This document shows positions 34,792 to 44,428 of a DNA stretch of 64,000 nucleotides, in pieces; position 1 is the first letter of the stretch; each line of letters begins with the position of its first letter. The notes below the pieces were generated by a model. It made no database searches. It was given only the letters and a program-made list of their open reading frames with translations, and was not told the DNA's origin. This DNA comes from Gammaproteobacteria bacterium. GTDB taxonomy: Bacteria > Pseudomonadota > Gammaproteobacteria > Pseudomonadales > Azotimanducaceae. The stretch is taken from the NCBI GenBank assembly GCA_030425195.1, contig JAUIAV010000015.1, forward strand, positions 1 to 64,000, read 5' to 3'. A program made the position numbers and the translations under genes.

Positions 34792-37074
34792 CTAGCTGCC
34801 CGACCGATGCATCTGTCTCAGGTTGCCGATCACGGCCTGCAGCGCCCGGTCGAATACCTGGGATTCCTCCAGGATGTTCAGCGTCTTCCGCTTCAGCTCG
34901 ATGGCGAGGCCACGACGGCTGCGCTCGGCCACCTTCATGCCCCGTCGGTTCACGAATATGTAGCGGCCCCCGGGTTCGATGATGGTGGACAGCTTGCAAC
35001 GCAGCAGTTCACCGCTCTGCTGTGTCAGCTCCACCCAGCTGCCTTCTCGGAGCTTTCCGATCTGCTCGATGTAGGCGGGTTCCACGTCCACGTCCGTCGG
35101 CGTATCCAGCTGCTCGCCCGGCAGGGTGAGGATGATTTCGTCCATCACCTCGAAACTGTCGTCCACAGGCGCGGGCTCGTCTTCCTCGAGATAGGCCCGA
35201 TCGTTGGCGCAGATGCTGGTGAGATGGCTCTCGATGTCTGCGGCCCGTTTCTCCACTTCGGCGTCGGGCAGCTGAATCTCGATCATGCCGGCTTTCAGCG
35301 CCTGAAGGAGCCCGGGCAGCATCTCGTCCCGTCGATCCAGATCGTCCGCGCTGTCCAGCGGCTGGAGGCACCAGAGGAGGTCGTCCAGAGTCTGGGCCTG
35401 ATACTGCCATTCGGGCGCGCGGTCGCCGTGCTTCACGCAGGTGTAGACGAGGACCTTCGACCAGGTGTCGCTGACGAACCGGCCCACTTCGGCCGGCAGA
35501 CGCATGCCGCTGGCCTTCTGGTTGATGAGTTTCTGCACCGCCTGTTTGGCGTTAATGGTTTTGGCGCGGCCCTTCTCGTTGTCTCTGACCCGCTGTTCGA
35601 CCTGATCCCGCTTCTTGTCGTCATTTCTGACGAAGCCGCGCAGCTCGTCGAGCAGTTCCTGAAAAATGCCGGGATCGTCGGCAAAGCCGTTCATGACACG
35701 GAGCACGACGGACTCTACCTTGTTGTAGAGCGCGTCGCGCTTCAGTTCCTTGGTGCTGCTCCAGCCGATACCTGCGGAGGAGAGTTCGTTCAGGAGCTGG
35801 CGGGCCGGATGTCCGGATTTCCCGAAGAAAGACCGGTCCATGATGGCCAGGCGAACGATGGGCAGCTGCAGACGCCCGATCAGGGCCTTCATCGGGATGG
35901 CCAGATTGCGGTCGTTGAGAATGTAGTCGAACAGCATGCCGACGAAGTGCACCACGTCGTCATCAGCCTGAGCAAGATGGGCATTCGAGCCGCTCCCTGC
36001 AGGCGCATGTGTGATCACCACCTGACGGAGATCCATCACCTCCGGAACCGCATCGATGTCGATGGATGCATCGAGCTGCTGCTGGGCGCTGCCTAGCGCA
36101 CTCAGTACATCGGTGGTGCTCAGAGGGGTGCCGGTCCGGGGGAGACCCGCGTGGCTGCCCGATCCGGGTTCCGCGGCACGTGAGGCTGCCAGAAGCTCCT
36201 GGATGAATCCGAATCCCTGCTCGCCACCGCCCGACGGGGCTCGTTCAGCATAGCTGGAGGTGGCATGGAAGCCGGCATCCCCGTCTCCGGACCCGCCGCC
36301 GCTGCCTGTGGCACCTGAAGCCCTGGTGCGCTCACCGGCGCCCGGTGCATTGGTTTTCGGGCTGCTGGTCTGGCGCTGCTCGCGACGCATGACGTTTTTC
36401 AGGTCCGGCAGCACGCCCGCATCGGCGAGCATCTGGTTCGCCTCGGTGTAGAAACTGGACAGCCGTTCCATGACGAACCGCTCGAACAGCTTGACCAGGA
36501 TGATGCGGACCTTGATGTCGAGCTCCGCGCACTCCAGAGCGGTCACGAAGGCCTCGCCCAGCCGCTCGGGGCCCATGGGATTCGAGCGTTCGCTGATCTG
36601 TGCTTCCTCGACCATATGGTCCATGCGCCGGGTGAGCTGCATGATGAGCAGAGAGTACTGGGACGTGATCTTGGAGGTGATCCCGGCAACGGCAACGGAC
36701 ATCTCCAGCTGATCGTTTTCGACCATACCGAGCTCGTCGTAATTCGGCTCTTCGGCTTCTTCCTCGGGATTCCTGAGAAACGCCTGATCGAAACCTTCGC
36801 TGTAGGTTCTGGCGAACGCTTTGGCGATGTTTTCCCGCTGCAGACGCAGCTCCCGCATGGATTCGAAATACAGATGCTGGTCCGCGTCGCTGCGCGAACG
36901 ATCGGCCATCTCGAACAGAGCATCGTCCACGTTGTTGAACAGCCCCTCGACCAGCTTGCCCAGCTGTTTCCGGGAATGCTGCCGCATCGTGTGGAGAATT
37001 GGCGGCAGAGGCGCGGATTTCTTCGGCGTCTTGTTCGACGCCGTGCTCAATGCTACGACCTTGGGTTGGCTCAC
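34792..37074 (-). CDS. DUF1631 family protein
   Basis: A 760-residue protein with DUF1631 features: the N-terminal LVEGLFNNVDDALFEMADRSRS and YFESMRELRLQREN segments, a variable Gly/Ser-rich linker (about 245-330), and a conserved C-terminal half (GRLQLPIVRLAIMDRSFFGKSGHPARQLLNEL). The function of this family is not known; it often occurs next to PilZ-domain or c-di-GMP genes, and the neighbour here is one. The frame is open to 37170, but GTG 37074 (VSQPKVVAL) is a likelier start with AAGGA about 15 bases upstream; the exact start is uncertain. Confidence 0.85.
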   Translation of the reverse strand: MSQPKVVALSTASNKTPKKSAPLPPILHTMRQHSRKQLGKLVEGLFNNVDDALFEMADRSRSDADQHLYFESMRELRLQRENIAKAFARTYSEGFDQAFLRNPEEEAEEPNYDELGMVENDQLEMSVAVAGITSKITSQYSLLIMQLTRRMDHMVEEAQISERSNPMGPERLGEAFVTALECAELDIKVRIILVKLFERFVMERLSSFYTEANQMLADAGVLPDLKNVMRREQRQTSSPKTNAPGAGERTRASGATGSGGGSGDGDAGFHATSSYAERAPSGGGEQGFGFIQELLAASRAAEPGSGSHAGLPRTGTPLSTTDVLSALGSAQQQLDASIDIDAVPEVMDLRQVVITHAPAGSGSNAHLAQADDDVVHFVGMLFDYILNDRNLAIPMKALIGRLQLPIVRLAIMDRSFFGKSGHPARQLLNELSSAGIGWSSTKELKRDALYNKVESVVLRVMNGFADDPGIFQELLDELRGFVRNDDKKRDQVEQRVRDNEKGRAKTINAKQAVQKLINQKASGMRLPAEVGRFVSDTWSKVLVYTCVKHGDRAPEWQYQAQTLDDLLWCLQPLDSADDLDRRDEMLPGLLQALKAGMIEIQLPDAEVEKRAADIESHLTSICANDRAYLEEDEPAPVDDSFEVMDEIILTLPGEQLDTPTDVDVEPAYIEQIGKLREGSWVELTQQSGELLRCKLSTIIEPGGRYIFVNRRGMKVAERSRRGLAIELKRKTLNILEESQVFDRALQAVIGNLRQMHRSGS

Positions 37075-37265
37075 CGCCCGACGATTCCTTCGTTGGTTCG
37101 ACGGGATTACATCACGGTCACAATGAGCGAGCCGCGACCCGGGCCGTGCTCCGTGGGTGACGGGGATCACAGAATGAAGGAGATCTCATGCGCCACCGGG
37201 AGGGGGCGGTGTCGGGGGTGATTCTGTGGTGAGTGTCTCGCGAGCTCGATCGGGCAGGGGACCGG

Positions 37266-37685
37266 TCAGCGGGCGTAAGCGTTTGCGTGAAAATCGCGCC
37301 AGTCCATGATGTCCGTGGCCGCACCGGACTTCAGCTGCACGCCGATCAGCCATTCTTCCTTGCCTTTGGCGTTCATCTCGCCCGTGGGCCGGTTCCAGCG
37401 GACTTCGCCCGCCAGGAAGAACTTGCCAGGCCGGCTCGACACGTCCACCCACAGATCCAGCAGGGATCCGGGCGGGACGGCGGCGCTGGTACGGAACTGG
37501 ATGCCGCCGACGGAGAGATTGACGGTGGTGCAGGACAGAGTGGTGCCCACGAGCTCCGGCTGTTCTGCGGACAGCACGACCTGGGTGAAGAGCCGGTCGT
37601 CGCTCTCCAGGCGCGGGTGCAGGCGTTTGTCCTGCTTGCTTGCCGGACGCGCGGCGGCCAGTTCTACGATGTTATCAGAGCTCAT
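37266..37685 (-). CDS. PilZ domain protein, likely c-di-GMP binding
   Basis: The 139-residue single PilZ-domain protein keeps both ligand motifs: RxxxR in DKRLHPRLE and the D/NxSxxG motif in NLSVGG about 30 residues later. It can therefore be expected to bind cyclic di-GMP, unlike the pilZ gene product at 7024. GGGAGG upstream favours ATG 37685; ATG 37703 would add six residues. Output partner unknown; the DUF1631 gene is downstream on the same strand. Confidence 0.88.
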   Translation of the reverse strand: MSSDNIVELAAARPASKQDKRLHPRLESDDRLFTQVVLSAEQPELVGTTLSCTTVNLSVGGIQFRTSAAVPPGSLLDLWVDVSSRPGKFFLAGEVRWNRPTGEMNAKGKEEWLIGVQLKSGAATDIMDWRDFHANAYAR

Positions 37686-37915
37686 ACTGCCTCCCTGATG
37701 CACATCGCGCCGTCAGCCTCATCCGCGGGATGAGTGTTCCGACGCGACAACGATGGCGGTAAGTGTAGCCAGAATCGTGCCAGTGCAATGTCTGTCTGAT
37801 GTGCAAGGGTTTTAATTTATATTAATCAGTAGGTTATGGCGCTTATTTAACAGTTTTTCTGATCTGTCCGTCCGGTCCTGCTGCGCAGGATCCTGCCTGT
37901 CAGCGGCACTCAGGG

Positions 37916-38803
37916 ATGACGCATTACGCTATACTCCCGGCCGTGAGTAAACGTCTCCCCTTCATCGAGCAGATCCGAGAGGGCTGGCAGGCGAAACGCA
38001 GTCTTCTCTGCGTTGGCCTGGACCCGGATCTTAACCGATTGCCACCCCGGTACCGTGATGGCGCTAATAGAATCGAAGACGGGATGCTCGATTTCTGTCG
38101 TGACATCGTCGATGCCACGGCCGACCTGGTCTGTGCGTTCAAGCCTCAGATCGCCTATTTCGCCGCCCTCGGACTGGAGGACGAGCTCGAAGCGCTGATC
38201 GGCCACATCCACCGGGCCCATCCGGGCGTGCCGGTCATCCTCGATGCCAAACGGAACGACATCGGCGCCACGGCAAAGCTCTATGCCCGGGAGGCCTTCG
38301 AGCGTTACGACGCGGATGCGGTGACGGTGAACCCCTATCTCGGCAGTGAAAGCGTGGCGCCGTTCCTGGAATTCGAAGGCAGAGGCGTGATCGTGCTTTG
38401 CCGCACCAGCAATCCGGACAGCGCCTGGCTGCAGAGTTATCCGGACGACGAGGCGCCGCTTTATCTCCGCGTGGCGCGACAGGCGGCCGACTGGAACCAG
38501 TCGGGCAACGTGATGCTGGTGGCGGGTGCCACCTACCCGGAAGAGCTCGGCCGGATCCGCTCGGTGGTTGGTGATATGCCGCTGCTGGTTCCGGGTGTGG
38601 GGGCTCAGGGCGGTGACCTCGCCGCCGTGCTCCGGGAAGGCATGGACGCCCGCGGTGAAGGCCTGATCATCAACGCATCCAGAGCCGTGCTCTATGCGGA
38701 TGCGGAGGACGCCGCGGCCGGAGCCCGCGCCGCCGCCGGCGCGTTCCGCGATGAGATCGTCCGGCTACAGACGGAACTCCGCCCAGATCGGGCAGTGATC
38801 TGA
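37916..38803 (+). CDS. pyrF: orotidine 5'-phosphate decarboxylase, type 2
   Basis: The last step of UMP synthesis. The 295-residue protein belongs to the longer type 2 group: CVGLDPDLNRLP, the catalytic lysine region in LDAKRNDIGATAKLYA, VNPYLGSESVAPF and PGVGAQGGD. The start is uncertain: ATG 37916 or GTG 37943 (VSKRLPFIEQIREGW), the latter giving a more typical N-terminus; a TATACT at 37929-37934 could be a -10, which would argue for the GTG. The last 39 bp overlap xthA on the other strand. Confidence 0.93.
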   Translation: MTHYAILPAVSKRLPFIEQIREGWQAKRSLLCVGLDPDLNRLPPRYRDGANRIEDGMLDFCRDIVDATADLVCAFKPQIAYFAALGLEDELEALIGHIHRAHPGVPVILDAKRNDIGATAKLYAREAFERYDADAVTVNPYLGSESVAPFLEFEGRGVIVLCRTSNPDSAWLQSYPDDEAPLYLRVARQAADWNQSGNVMLVAGATYPEELGRIRSVVGDMPLLVPGVGAQGGDLAAVLREGMDARGEGLIINASRAVLYADAEDAAAGARAAAGAFRDEIVRLQTELRPDRAVI

Positions 38804-39580
38804 GGGCTTTTCGCTGCTTCGGATCCCATAGTCGATGCCTGCGTCCGTCAGATTGCCCGCGAGCGGCCGACTGGCCAGGATCAGGTCGATCCGCAGGCCC
38901 CGTCTGGGATCGCGTTCGAACCCGCGGCTGCGGTAGTCGAACCAGCTGTAGCGCCGCGCCTGCTCGTCTTCAGCCTGCTCATAGCAGTCTCTCAGGCCCC
39001 AGTCGATCAGTCCGTTGAGCCAGTCCCGCTCTTCGGGCAGGAAGCTGGCCTTGCCCGTTCGCAACCAGCGCTTGCGGTTATCCTCACCGATCCCGATGTC
39101 CGTGTCGGCGGGTGCCACGTTCATGTCACCGGCGACGATGACGTGGGAACCGGGATCCAGGTGCTCGGTCAGGTAACGTCGCAGATCCGCGTAGAACTCC
39201 GCCTTGTTCGGGAACTTGGTGGGATGGTCCCGCTTCTCGCCCTGTGGGAAGTAGCCGTTGATCACGTGCACGGGCGTTCCTTCCGTGCGCACGGTGGCCC
39301 GGATGAAACGGCGCTGCTGATCGTCCGGCCGCCACGGAATGCCGAGCTGAACGGTTTCCAGCGGCAGTCTGGAGGCGATCGCCACCCCGTAGTGGCCCTT
39401 CTGTCCGTAGTAGGCGAGGTGTGGATAACCCAGGTCCTCGAGTACCCGGGCGGGAAAGTCATCGTCCACGACCTTCGTTTCCTGCAGAGCGAGGATGTCG
39501 GGCTGGTGCGTGGCCGTGACGGCTTCCAGCTGATGGGTTCTGGCACGGATGCCGTTGACGTTGAACGAGACGAAACGCAC
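38765..39580 (-). CDS. xthA: exodeoxyribonuclease III
   Basis: Exo III is the main AP endonuclease and 3'-repair enzyme in base excision repair. The 271-residue protein from GTG 39580 begins VRFVSFNVNGIRAR like E. coli XthA. It has LQETKV (metal Glu), GHYGVAI, NGYFPQGEKRDHPTKF, GDMNVAPAD, RKRWLRTGKASFLPEERDW and SEKPSDHCPIW (catalytic His). The frame is open to ATG 39634 but the extra residues are not conserved. Convergent overlap with pyrF. Confidence 0.95.
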   Translation of the reverse strand: MRFVSFNVNGIRARTHQLEAVTATHQPDILALQETKVVDDDFPARVLEDLGYPHLAYYGQKGHYGVAIASRLPLETVQLGIPWRPDDQQRRFIRATVRTEGTPVHVINGYFPQGEKRDHPTKFPNKAEFYADLRRYLTEHLDPGSHVIVAGDMNVAPADTDIGIGEDNRKRWLRTGKASFLPEERDWLNGLIDWGLRDCYEQAEDEQARRYSWFDYRSRGFERDPRRGLRIDLILASRPLAGNLTDAGIDYGIRSSEKPSDHCPIWAEFRL

Positions 39581-39683
39581 GTTGGGTTGCCTTTGGAAAC
39601 CGGGCATAGTGTGGAAAGTGATCGTCGCTGGCAAGGGGTCGGTTTTGCTACTCGCTTCACGGCCGGATCAGCCGTTCCGAAGC

Positions 39684-39705
39684 CTCGATAACTGCTCGAT
39701 AACTG
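39684..39705. repeat. tandem 11-bp direct repeat upstream of the sensor kinase
   Basis: CTCGATAACTG occurs twice without a gap (39684-39694 and 39695-39705). The 11-bp period places both on the same DNA face, as for OmpR-type or similar dimeric regulators. It lies between divergent xthA and the sensor kinase gene. The 310-bp space holds no other structure I can name apart from a TAGAAT at about 39779. Confidence 0.55.
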
Positions 39706-39890
39706 ATTGAATCACTGTAAGAAAATGCTGCGGAAAAGGGTTTACATGTTGCCGCTGGCTGGCGCTGTTCAGGCCTCTAGAATGGTGAGCTCGAATTCGC
39801 GATCGATGACCGGCCGCGCATTGTCGGTAAGGCCGAAGGATCAGGCCAGGGGAGCCGGCGGATACTGACCCCGTGTGAGGAGATCTGGGG

Positions 39891-41699
39891 GTGACCCCCG
39901 AGGCGGTAATCTTTCGCTATCTGGAAGCCGCACATCGGCAGCCCGTGTCGGTGGATGCCTTTGTTCGCGTATTGAGCGCGGATGCGGATCTGCTGGGCCG
40001 CTGGTTGAACCTCACTCACTCTCCCGCCGAACCCGATGCCCTGCTTCGCGCCATCACCGCTCTGAGTCAGGAGGAGATCGTCAGCCTGGCCCAGGCCCAG
40101 GCCTGGGCCGTGCTCCCGGTGGCGGGCAGCGCACGCCTCGGTCTCGATCAGTGGCAATCCGTGCTCCGGTCCGCGTTTCTGGCGGAGGTGCTCGCGGAGC
40201 AGCTTGGCGTGGAGGATGCGGTCACCGTGCGCTGGCGGGTGCTGCTGGCCACGTCCGGTGTCAGCCTGCCTCAGGACCCGGCGCTGGTGGAGCTGGCCGC
40301 TTTCCGCGGTATGCGACCCGAGCTGCTCCGGGATGCGAGTCTCCTCATCCGTATTTTCGGGGTCGTGGATGCCTTCGAGGTCCTCGACGAATACGAGGCT
40401 GCACAGCTCGCGCATTCGCTGCTGGATATCGATGCCGGGCAGTTCCCGGAGCTGGTGGAATGGGCGGGCGGGCGCTGCACCGATCTGGTGAAAGACCTGG
40501 CCCTCGCCGCGGAGCCGGACGCAGACTGGTCGAACCGGCTCTGGGTGCAGCAGCAGGTGGCGATGCTCACCGCACTCCTCGGGATGGCCTCGGATCGGCA
40601 GGACCTGCAGACCGCACACGAGTTCATTACCCGCAGCCTGTTCCGTCAGGTACCCCTGCTTCTGCTCGAGAGCCGGCCCGGCCACTTCCAGAGCGTGGCT
40701 CATGACGACGTGGACATTCATCTGGATTCCGCATCGAGCCTGATCGCACAGGCCCTGCGAAGCGGGGATCCGGTGGCCGTCTCCGACGGCGCGGATCTGT
40801 CCGTGGGCGATCGGCAGCTGCTGCGGCGGATGAACGGGAAGGACGTGGAATGCCTGCCCATCGGTCATGGGGAGGACGTGTCCGGCGCGCTCCTGATGAA
40901 CTCGGACGACGACGTGGACTACGAGTTTGCCCTGACGCTCTATATCCAGGCGCTCGGGCAGCGGCTCGCCCGGGTCGGTCAGGGAGGCGAAGCGCAGGAT
41001 CGGCTGAGGACCTACCGGTCGCGGGAAGAGAAACGACTGCGGGAACTGGTCCACGAGGCCAACAATCCGCTCAGCGTGGTGCAGAACTATCTCCATATTC
41101 TCCAGATGCGTCTGCAGCACGATGCTTCGGCGGCCGAGCAGCTCGACATGATCTCCACCGAGCTCTCACGGGCCACTGAAATCATTCAGCGGGCCCGGAA
41201 TCTGCCGCCCATCGGCGACGATGAGGGAGATGCTCAGGTGATGCTTCAGGAGTTCGACGTCAATGAGCTGGCAAGGCGGGTGCAGGAACTGCACCTCGGC
41301 TACGCGGCCGACCATGACGTGGATCTGGATCTGGTCATACGACCCGGCGCCATCGCATTGAAGTCCGATGAACAGCGACTGGCGCAGATTCTCAACAATC
41401 TGGTGAGAAACGCCATCGAAGCGGCCAGCGGCGAGAGCGTGACCATCGGTACGGATACGGGCGTGTTCCGGGAAGGCAGGGAAGGCGTGGAGGTCTATGT
41501 CACCGATACCGGGCCCGGGCTCCCGAGAGCCGTGCTCGAACGCCTGGCGGACCCGAAGGATTCGAGCAAAGGCGGCGATCATGCCGGTCTCGGGCTGCAC
41601 ATCGTGCACCGCCTCGTCCGGGAGCTCGGGGGTAATATCGACGTCCGGACGGCATCCGGTCAGGGCACGTCTTTCAGCCTGTTCCTGCCGCTGGGATAG
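39891..41699 (+). CDS. HDOD-like domain sensor histidine kinase
   Basis: A 602-residue soluble protein: residues about 5-240 resemble a HDOD domain (SVDAFVRVLSADADLLGRWLN), about 245-360 look like a GAF-type sensor, then a dimerisation helix with His388 in RELVHEANNPLSVVQNYL and an ATPase domain (NLVRNAIEAASG, VTDTGPGLP, HAGLGLHIVHRLV). No membrane segment and no receiver domain. Start is GTG 39891. Such HDOD-kinases occur singly in gammaproteobacteria and their response partner is not known. Confidence 0.85.
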   Translation: MTPEAVIFRYLEAAHRQPVSVDAFVRVLSADADLLGRWLNLTHSPAEPDALLRAITALSQEEIVSLAQAQAWAVLPVAGSARLGLDQWQSVLRSAFLAEVLAEQLGVEDAVTVRWRVLLATSGVSLPQDPALVELAAFRGMRPELLRDASLLIRIFGVVDAFEVLDEYEAAQLAHSLLDIDAGQFPELVEWAGGRCTDLVKDLALAAEPDADWSNRLWVQQQVAMLTALLGMASDRQDLQTAHEFITRSLFRQVPLLLLESRPGHFQSVAHDDVDIHLDSASSLIAQALRSGDPVAVSDGADLSVGDRQLLRRMNGKDVECLPIGHGEDVSGALLMNSDDDVDYEFALTLYIQALGQRLARVGQGGEAQDRLRTYRSREEKRLRELVHEANNPLSVVQNYLHILQMRLQHDASAAEQLDMISTELSRATEIIQRARNLPPIGDDEGDAQVMLQEFDVNELARRVQELHLGYAADHDVDLDLVIRPGAIALKSDEQRLAQILNNLVRNAIEAASGESVTIGTDTGVFREGREGVEVYVTDTGPGLPRAVLERLADPKDSSKGGDHAGLGLHIVHRLVRELGGNIDVRTASGQGTSFSLFLPLG

Positions 41700-41717
41700 A
41701 CCCGGCTGCGACCGGCC

Positions 41718-42875
41718 TCAGGTGAGGTCTCGGATCAGGCCCTTGGCGATCACGGTCTGCTGAATCTGACTGGTGCCCTCGTAGATCCGGAACAGGCGGA
41801 CGTCCCGGTAGAAGCGGGCCACCGCATACTCCTCCATGTAGCCGGCACCACCGTGAATCTGCACCGCCCGGTCGGCGACCCGACCGACCATCTCCGTGGC
41901 GAACAGCTTGCAGCAGGAGGCGAGGGTGGTGACCGCTTCCCCGGCGTCCCGCCGCCGGGCAGCGTCCAGGACCATGCATTCCGCCGCATAGGCTTCCGCT
42001 TTGCTGTCCGCCAGCATGGCCTGAATGAGCTGGAAATCGGCGATGGGCTGTCCGAACTGGGTCCGTTCTGTGGCGAACGCGACGCTCTCCTCGATCAGGC
42101 GGTTCGCACAGCCGACGGCGAGGGCGCTGATGTGCAGACGTCCCCGGTCCAGTGTTTTCATGGCAGTGGCGAAACCGCGGTTCAGATTCTCCGGGCCGCC
42201 GATGATGGCGCTCTTCGGAACCCGGCAGTCTTCGAAGATCACGTCGCAGACGTGTGCACCCTGCTGGCCCATCTTGCGGTTGTTGGGACCGAGGGTGATG
42301 CCGGGCAGGCCGGCGTCCACCAGGAAGGCGGACACGCCCCGCGCACCGGGCTGGTCCGGATCCGTGCGGGCGAAGACGGTGAAGAGCTGCGCCTCCGGGG
42401 CATTGGTGATGTAGCGTTTGGTACCGTTCAGCACGTAATCGTCACCATCGGCCACCGCGCTCGTCTTCACGGCACCGGAGTCCGAGCCCACGTCGGGCTC
42501 GGTCAGCGCGAAGGAGCCGATGATCTCGCCGGTGGCCATCTTCGGCAGATAGTGGGACTTCTGTGCTTCGGTACCGTCCATGACCAGGCCCTGACTGCCG
42601 ATGCCGTTGTTGGTGCCGAATACGGACCGGAAGGCGGGAGAGGTGCGCCCCAGGACCCTGACGACCCGACACTCCTCCTCGGTGGTCAGCCCCAGCCCGC
42701 CGTAGGCTTCCGGGATCGTCATGCCGAACAGGCCCAGGTCTTTCATCTCGCTGATCAGCTCGGGCGGGATCCGGTCTTCCCGGGAAACCTGCTCTTCCAG
42801 CGGCATGAGACGGTCGCTGACGAAGCGGTCGAGGGTGGTGATGAACTGATTGAGGGTCTCGCGATCCAGCGCCAT
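41718..42875 (-). CDS. acyl-CoA dehydrogenase
   Basis: The 385-residue flavoprotein has the N-terminal helical, middle beta and C-terminal helical domains of the family. Motifs: FALTEPDVGSDSG (FAD/CoA loop), GTKRYITNA, RTQFGQPIADFQLIQ, QIHGGAGYMEEY, and catalytic-base region RIYEGTSQIQQ. It introduces the alpha-beta double bond in acyl-CoA. The chosen ATG 42875 (MALDRET) fits the family; the open frame upstream is not conserved. Divergent from gcdH with about 137 bp between starts. Substrate not clear (short or branched chain). Confidence 0.9.
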   Translation of the reverse strand: MALDRETLNQFITTLDRFVSDRLMPLEEQVSREDRIPPELISEMKDLGLFGMTIPEAYGGLGLTTEEECRVVRVLGRTSPAFRSVFGTNNGIGSQGLVMDGTEAQKSHYLPKMATGEIIGSFALTEPDVGSDSGAVKTSAVADGDDYVLNGTKRYITNAPEAQLFTVFARTDPDQPGARGVSAFLVDAGLPGITLGPNNRKMGQQGAHVCDVIFEDCRVPKSAIIGGPENLNRGFATAMKTLDRGRLHISALAVGCANRLIEESVAFATERTQFGQPIADFQLIQAMLADSKAEAYAAECMVLDAARRRDAGEAVTTLASCCKLFATEMVGRVADRAVQIHGGAGYMEEYAVARFYRDVRLFRIYEGTSQIQQTVIAKGLIRDLT

Positions 42876-43012
42876 GGGCTCACCTGAGGCTTTCAGAGCG
42901 CGGCAGTATAGCCCGGGACCCGGGAGGGCACAGCCGCGACTGGCCGGCAATTGCGAACGCACAGCCGCTCCTTTAGCCTTGGCGCCTTCGTCAGATTCGA
43001 GAGAAGAGCCCC

Positions 43013-44200
43013 ATGAGTGACACGCGCCAGGCATTCAACTGGGAGGACCCGTTCCTGCTGGACGACCAGCTCAGCGATGAAGAGCGGATGATCCGGGATA
43101 CCGCCCGGGACTACGCCCAGGAAAAGCTCATGCCCCGGGTTCTCATGGCGAATCGGGAAGAGACCTTCGACCGGGAAATCATGAATGAGATGGGCGAGCT
43201 CGGACTTCTCGGCGCGACGCTGCCGGCCAAGTACGGCTGCTCCGGCGTGAACTACACGGCTTACGGGCTCATGGCCCGGGAGGTGGAGCGGGTGGACTCC
43301 GGTTACCGGTCTGCCATGAGCGTGCAGTCGTCTCTGGTCATGCATCCCATCCATGCCTACGGCAACGAAGCCCAGCGGGAGAAGTATCTGCCCAAGCTGG
43401 CTACCGGCGAATGGGTCGGCTGCTTCGGCCTCACGGAGCCGGACCACGGCTCGGATCCCGGCAGCATGATCACCAGCGCCAAGGCAGTGGACGGGGGCTT
43501 CAGACTGAACGGTGCGAAGATGTGGATCACCAATTCCCCCATCGCGGACCTGGCGGTTGTGTGGGCCAAGCTGGATGGCGACATCCGCGGCTTCGTGGTG
43601 GAGCGGGACTTCGAGGGGTTCTCCACCCCGAAGATCGAAGGGAAGATGAGCCTGCGTGCGTCGATCACGGGAGAGATCGTGCTCGAGGACGTGTTCGTTC
43701 CCGAGGAGAATCTGCTGCCGAACGTGCGAGGGCTGTCCGGACCTTTCGGCTGCCTGAACCGTGCCCGCTACGGCATAGCCTGGGGAGCCATGGGAGCGGC
43801 GGAATTCTGCTGGCATGCAGCCAGAACCTACACGCTGGAGAGGAATCAGTTCGGACGCCCGCTGGCGGCCAATCAGCTCATCCAGAAGAAGCTGGCCGAC
43901 ATGCAGACGGAAATCACGCTCGGACTGCAGGGCTGTCTGCGCATGGGGCAGCTGCTCGACGAGGGGCGCCTGGCGGTGGAGAACATCTCCATGATGAAGC
44001 GGAACAACTGCGGCAAAGCCCTGGACATCGCCCGCATGGCGAGAGACATGCACGGCGGTAACGGGATCTCCGACGAATTCCACGTGATCCGGCATGTGAT
44101 GAATCTGGAAACCGTCAATACCTACGAGGGCACGCACGACATCCACGCCCTGATTCTCGGTCGGGCCCAGACCGGGCTGCAGGCTTTCACCGGCGCCTAG
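43013..44200 (+). CDS. gcdH: glutaryl-CoA dehydrogenase
   Basis: The 395-residue acyl-CoA dehydrogenase oxidises and decarboxylates glutaryl-CoA to crotonyl-CoA in lysine and tryptophan breakdown. Matching parts are [70 protein letters not shown] and [19 protein letters not shown] with the catalytic Glu. Length and motifs are those of GcdH. The divergent acyl-CoA dehydrogenase may act in the same pathway. Confidence 0.94.
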   Translation: MSDTRQAFNWEDPFLLDDQLSDEERMIRDTARDYAQEKLMPRVLMANREETFDREIMNEMGELGLLGATLPAKYGCSGVNYTAYGLMAREVERVDSGYRSAMSVQSSLVMHPIHAYGNEAQREKYLPKLATGEWVGCFGLTEPDHGSDPGSMITSAKAVDGGFRLNGAKMWITNSPIADLAVVWAKLDGDIRGFVVERDFEGFSTPKIEGKMSLRASITGEIVLEDVFVPEENLLPNVRGLSGPFGCLNRARYGIAWGAMGAAEFCWHAARTYTLERNQFGRPLAANQLIQKKLADMQTEITLGLQGCLRMGQLLDEGRLAVENISMMKRNNCGKALDIARMARDMHGGNGISDEFHVIRHVMNLETVNTYEGTHDIHALILGRAQTGLQAFTGA

Positions 44201-44233
44201 CGCCGGACTTTTCACCGGCGCCTGGCGCCGGCG
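44190..44233 (+). terminator. duplicated GC-rich palindrome at the end of gcdH
   Basis: CCGGCGC-CTA-GCGCCGG (44190-44206) includes the gcdH stop codon and is followed by ACTTTTC; the unit TTTCACCGGCGCCT(A/G)GCGCCGG is then repeated once more (44211-44231). The first copy could serve as a terminator with a short T-run; the second is a near-exact tandem copy. Confidence 0.55.
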
Positions 44234-44385
44234 GAAACCCCACAGCCGGTCATCCTCACTCCCGCGACAGGCGCCCGGAAAGTGATATCAGGGCGCTATC
44301 GCAAAATGGAAGTTTCCTGAAAGTCCTTGAGTCATCGTCCCGCGCGCATTGTTCTCCCGGGTCGCGGCTACTAGGGTGTCAGACA

Positions 44386-44405
44386 AGCCGGCTCACTGGC
44401 CGGCT
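44386..44405 (+). other. 5' leader hairpin of gacA
   Basis: AGCCGGC pairs perfectly with GCCGGCT around TCACTG, ending about nine bases before the AGAGGGG ribosome site of gacA. A leader stem this close could affect translation. Confidence 0.5.
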
Positions 44406-44428
44406 CATAACAAGAGAGGGGAAACGAG

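Noticed and set aside
34807-36096. 429-residue open frame opposite the DUF1631 gene
   Set aside because: Antisense shadow; the DUF1631 frame shows family motifs on the other strand.
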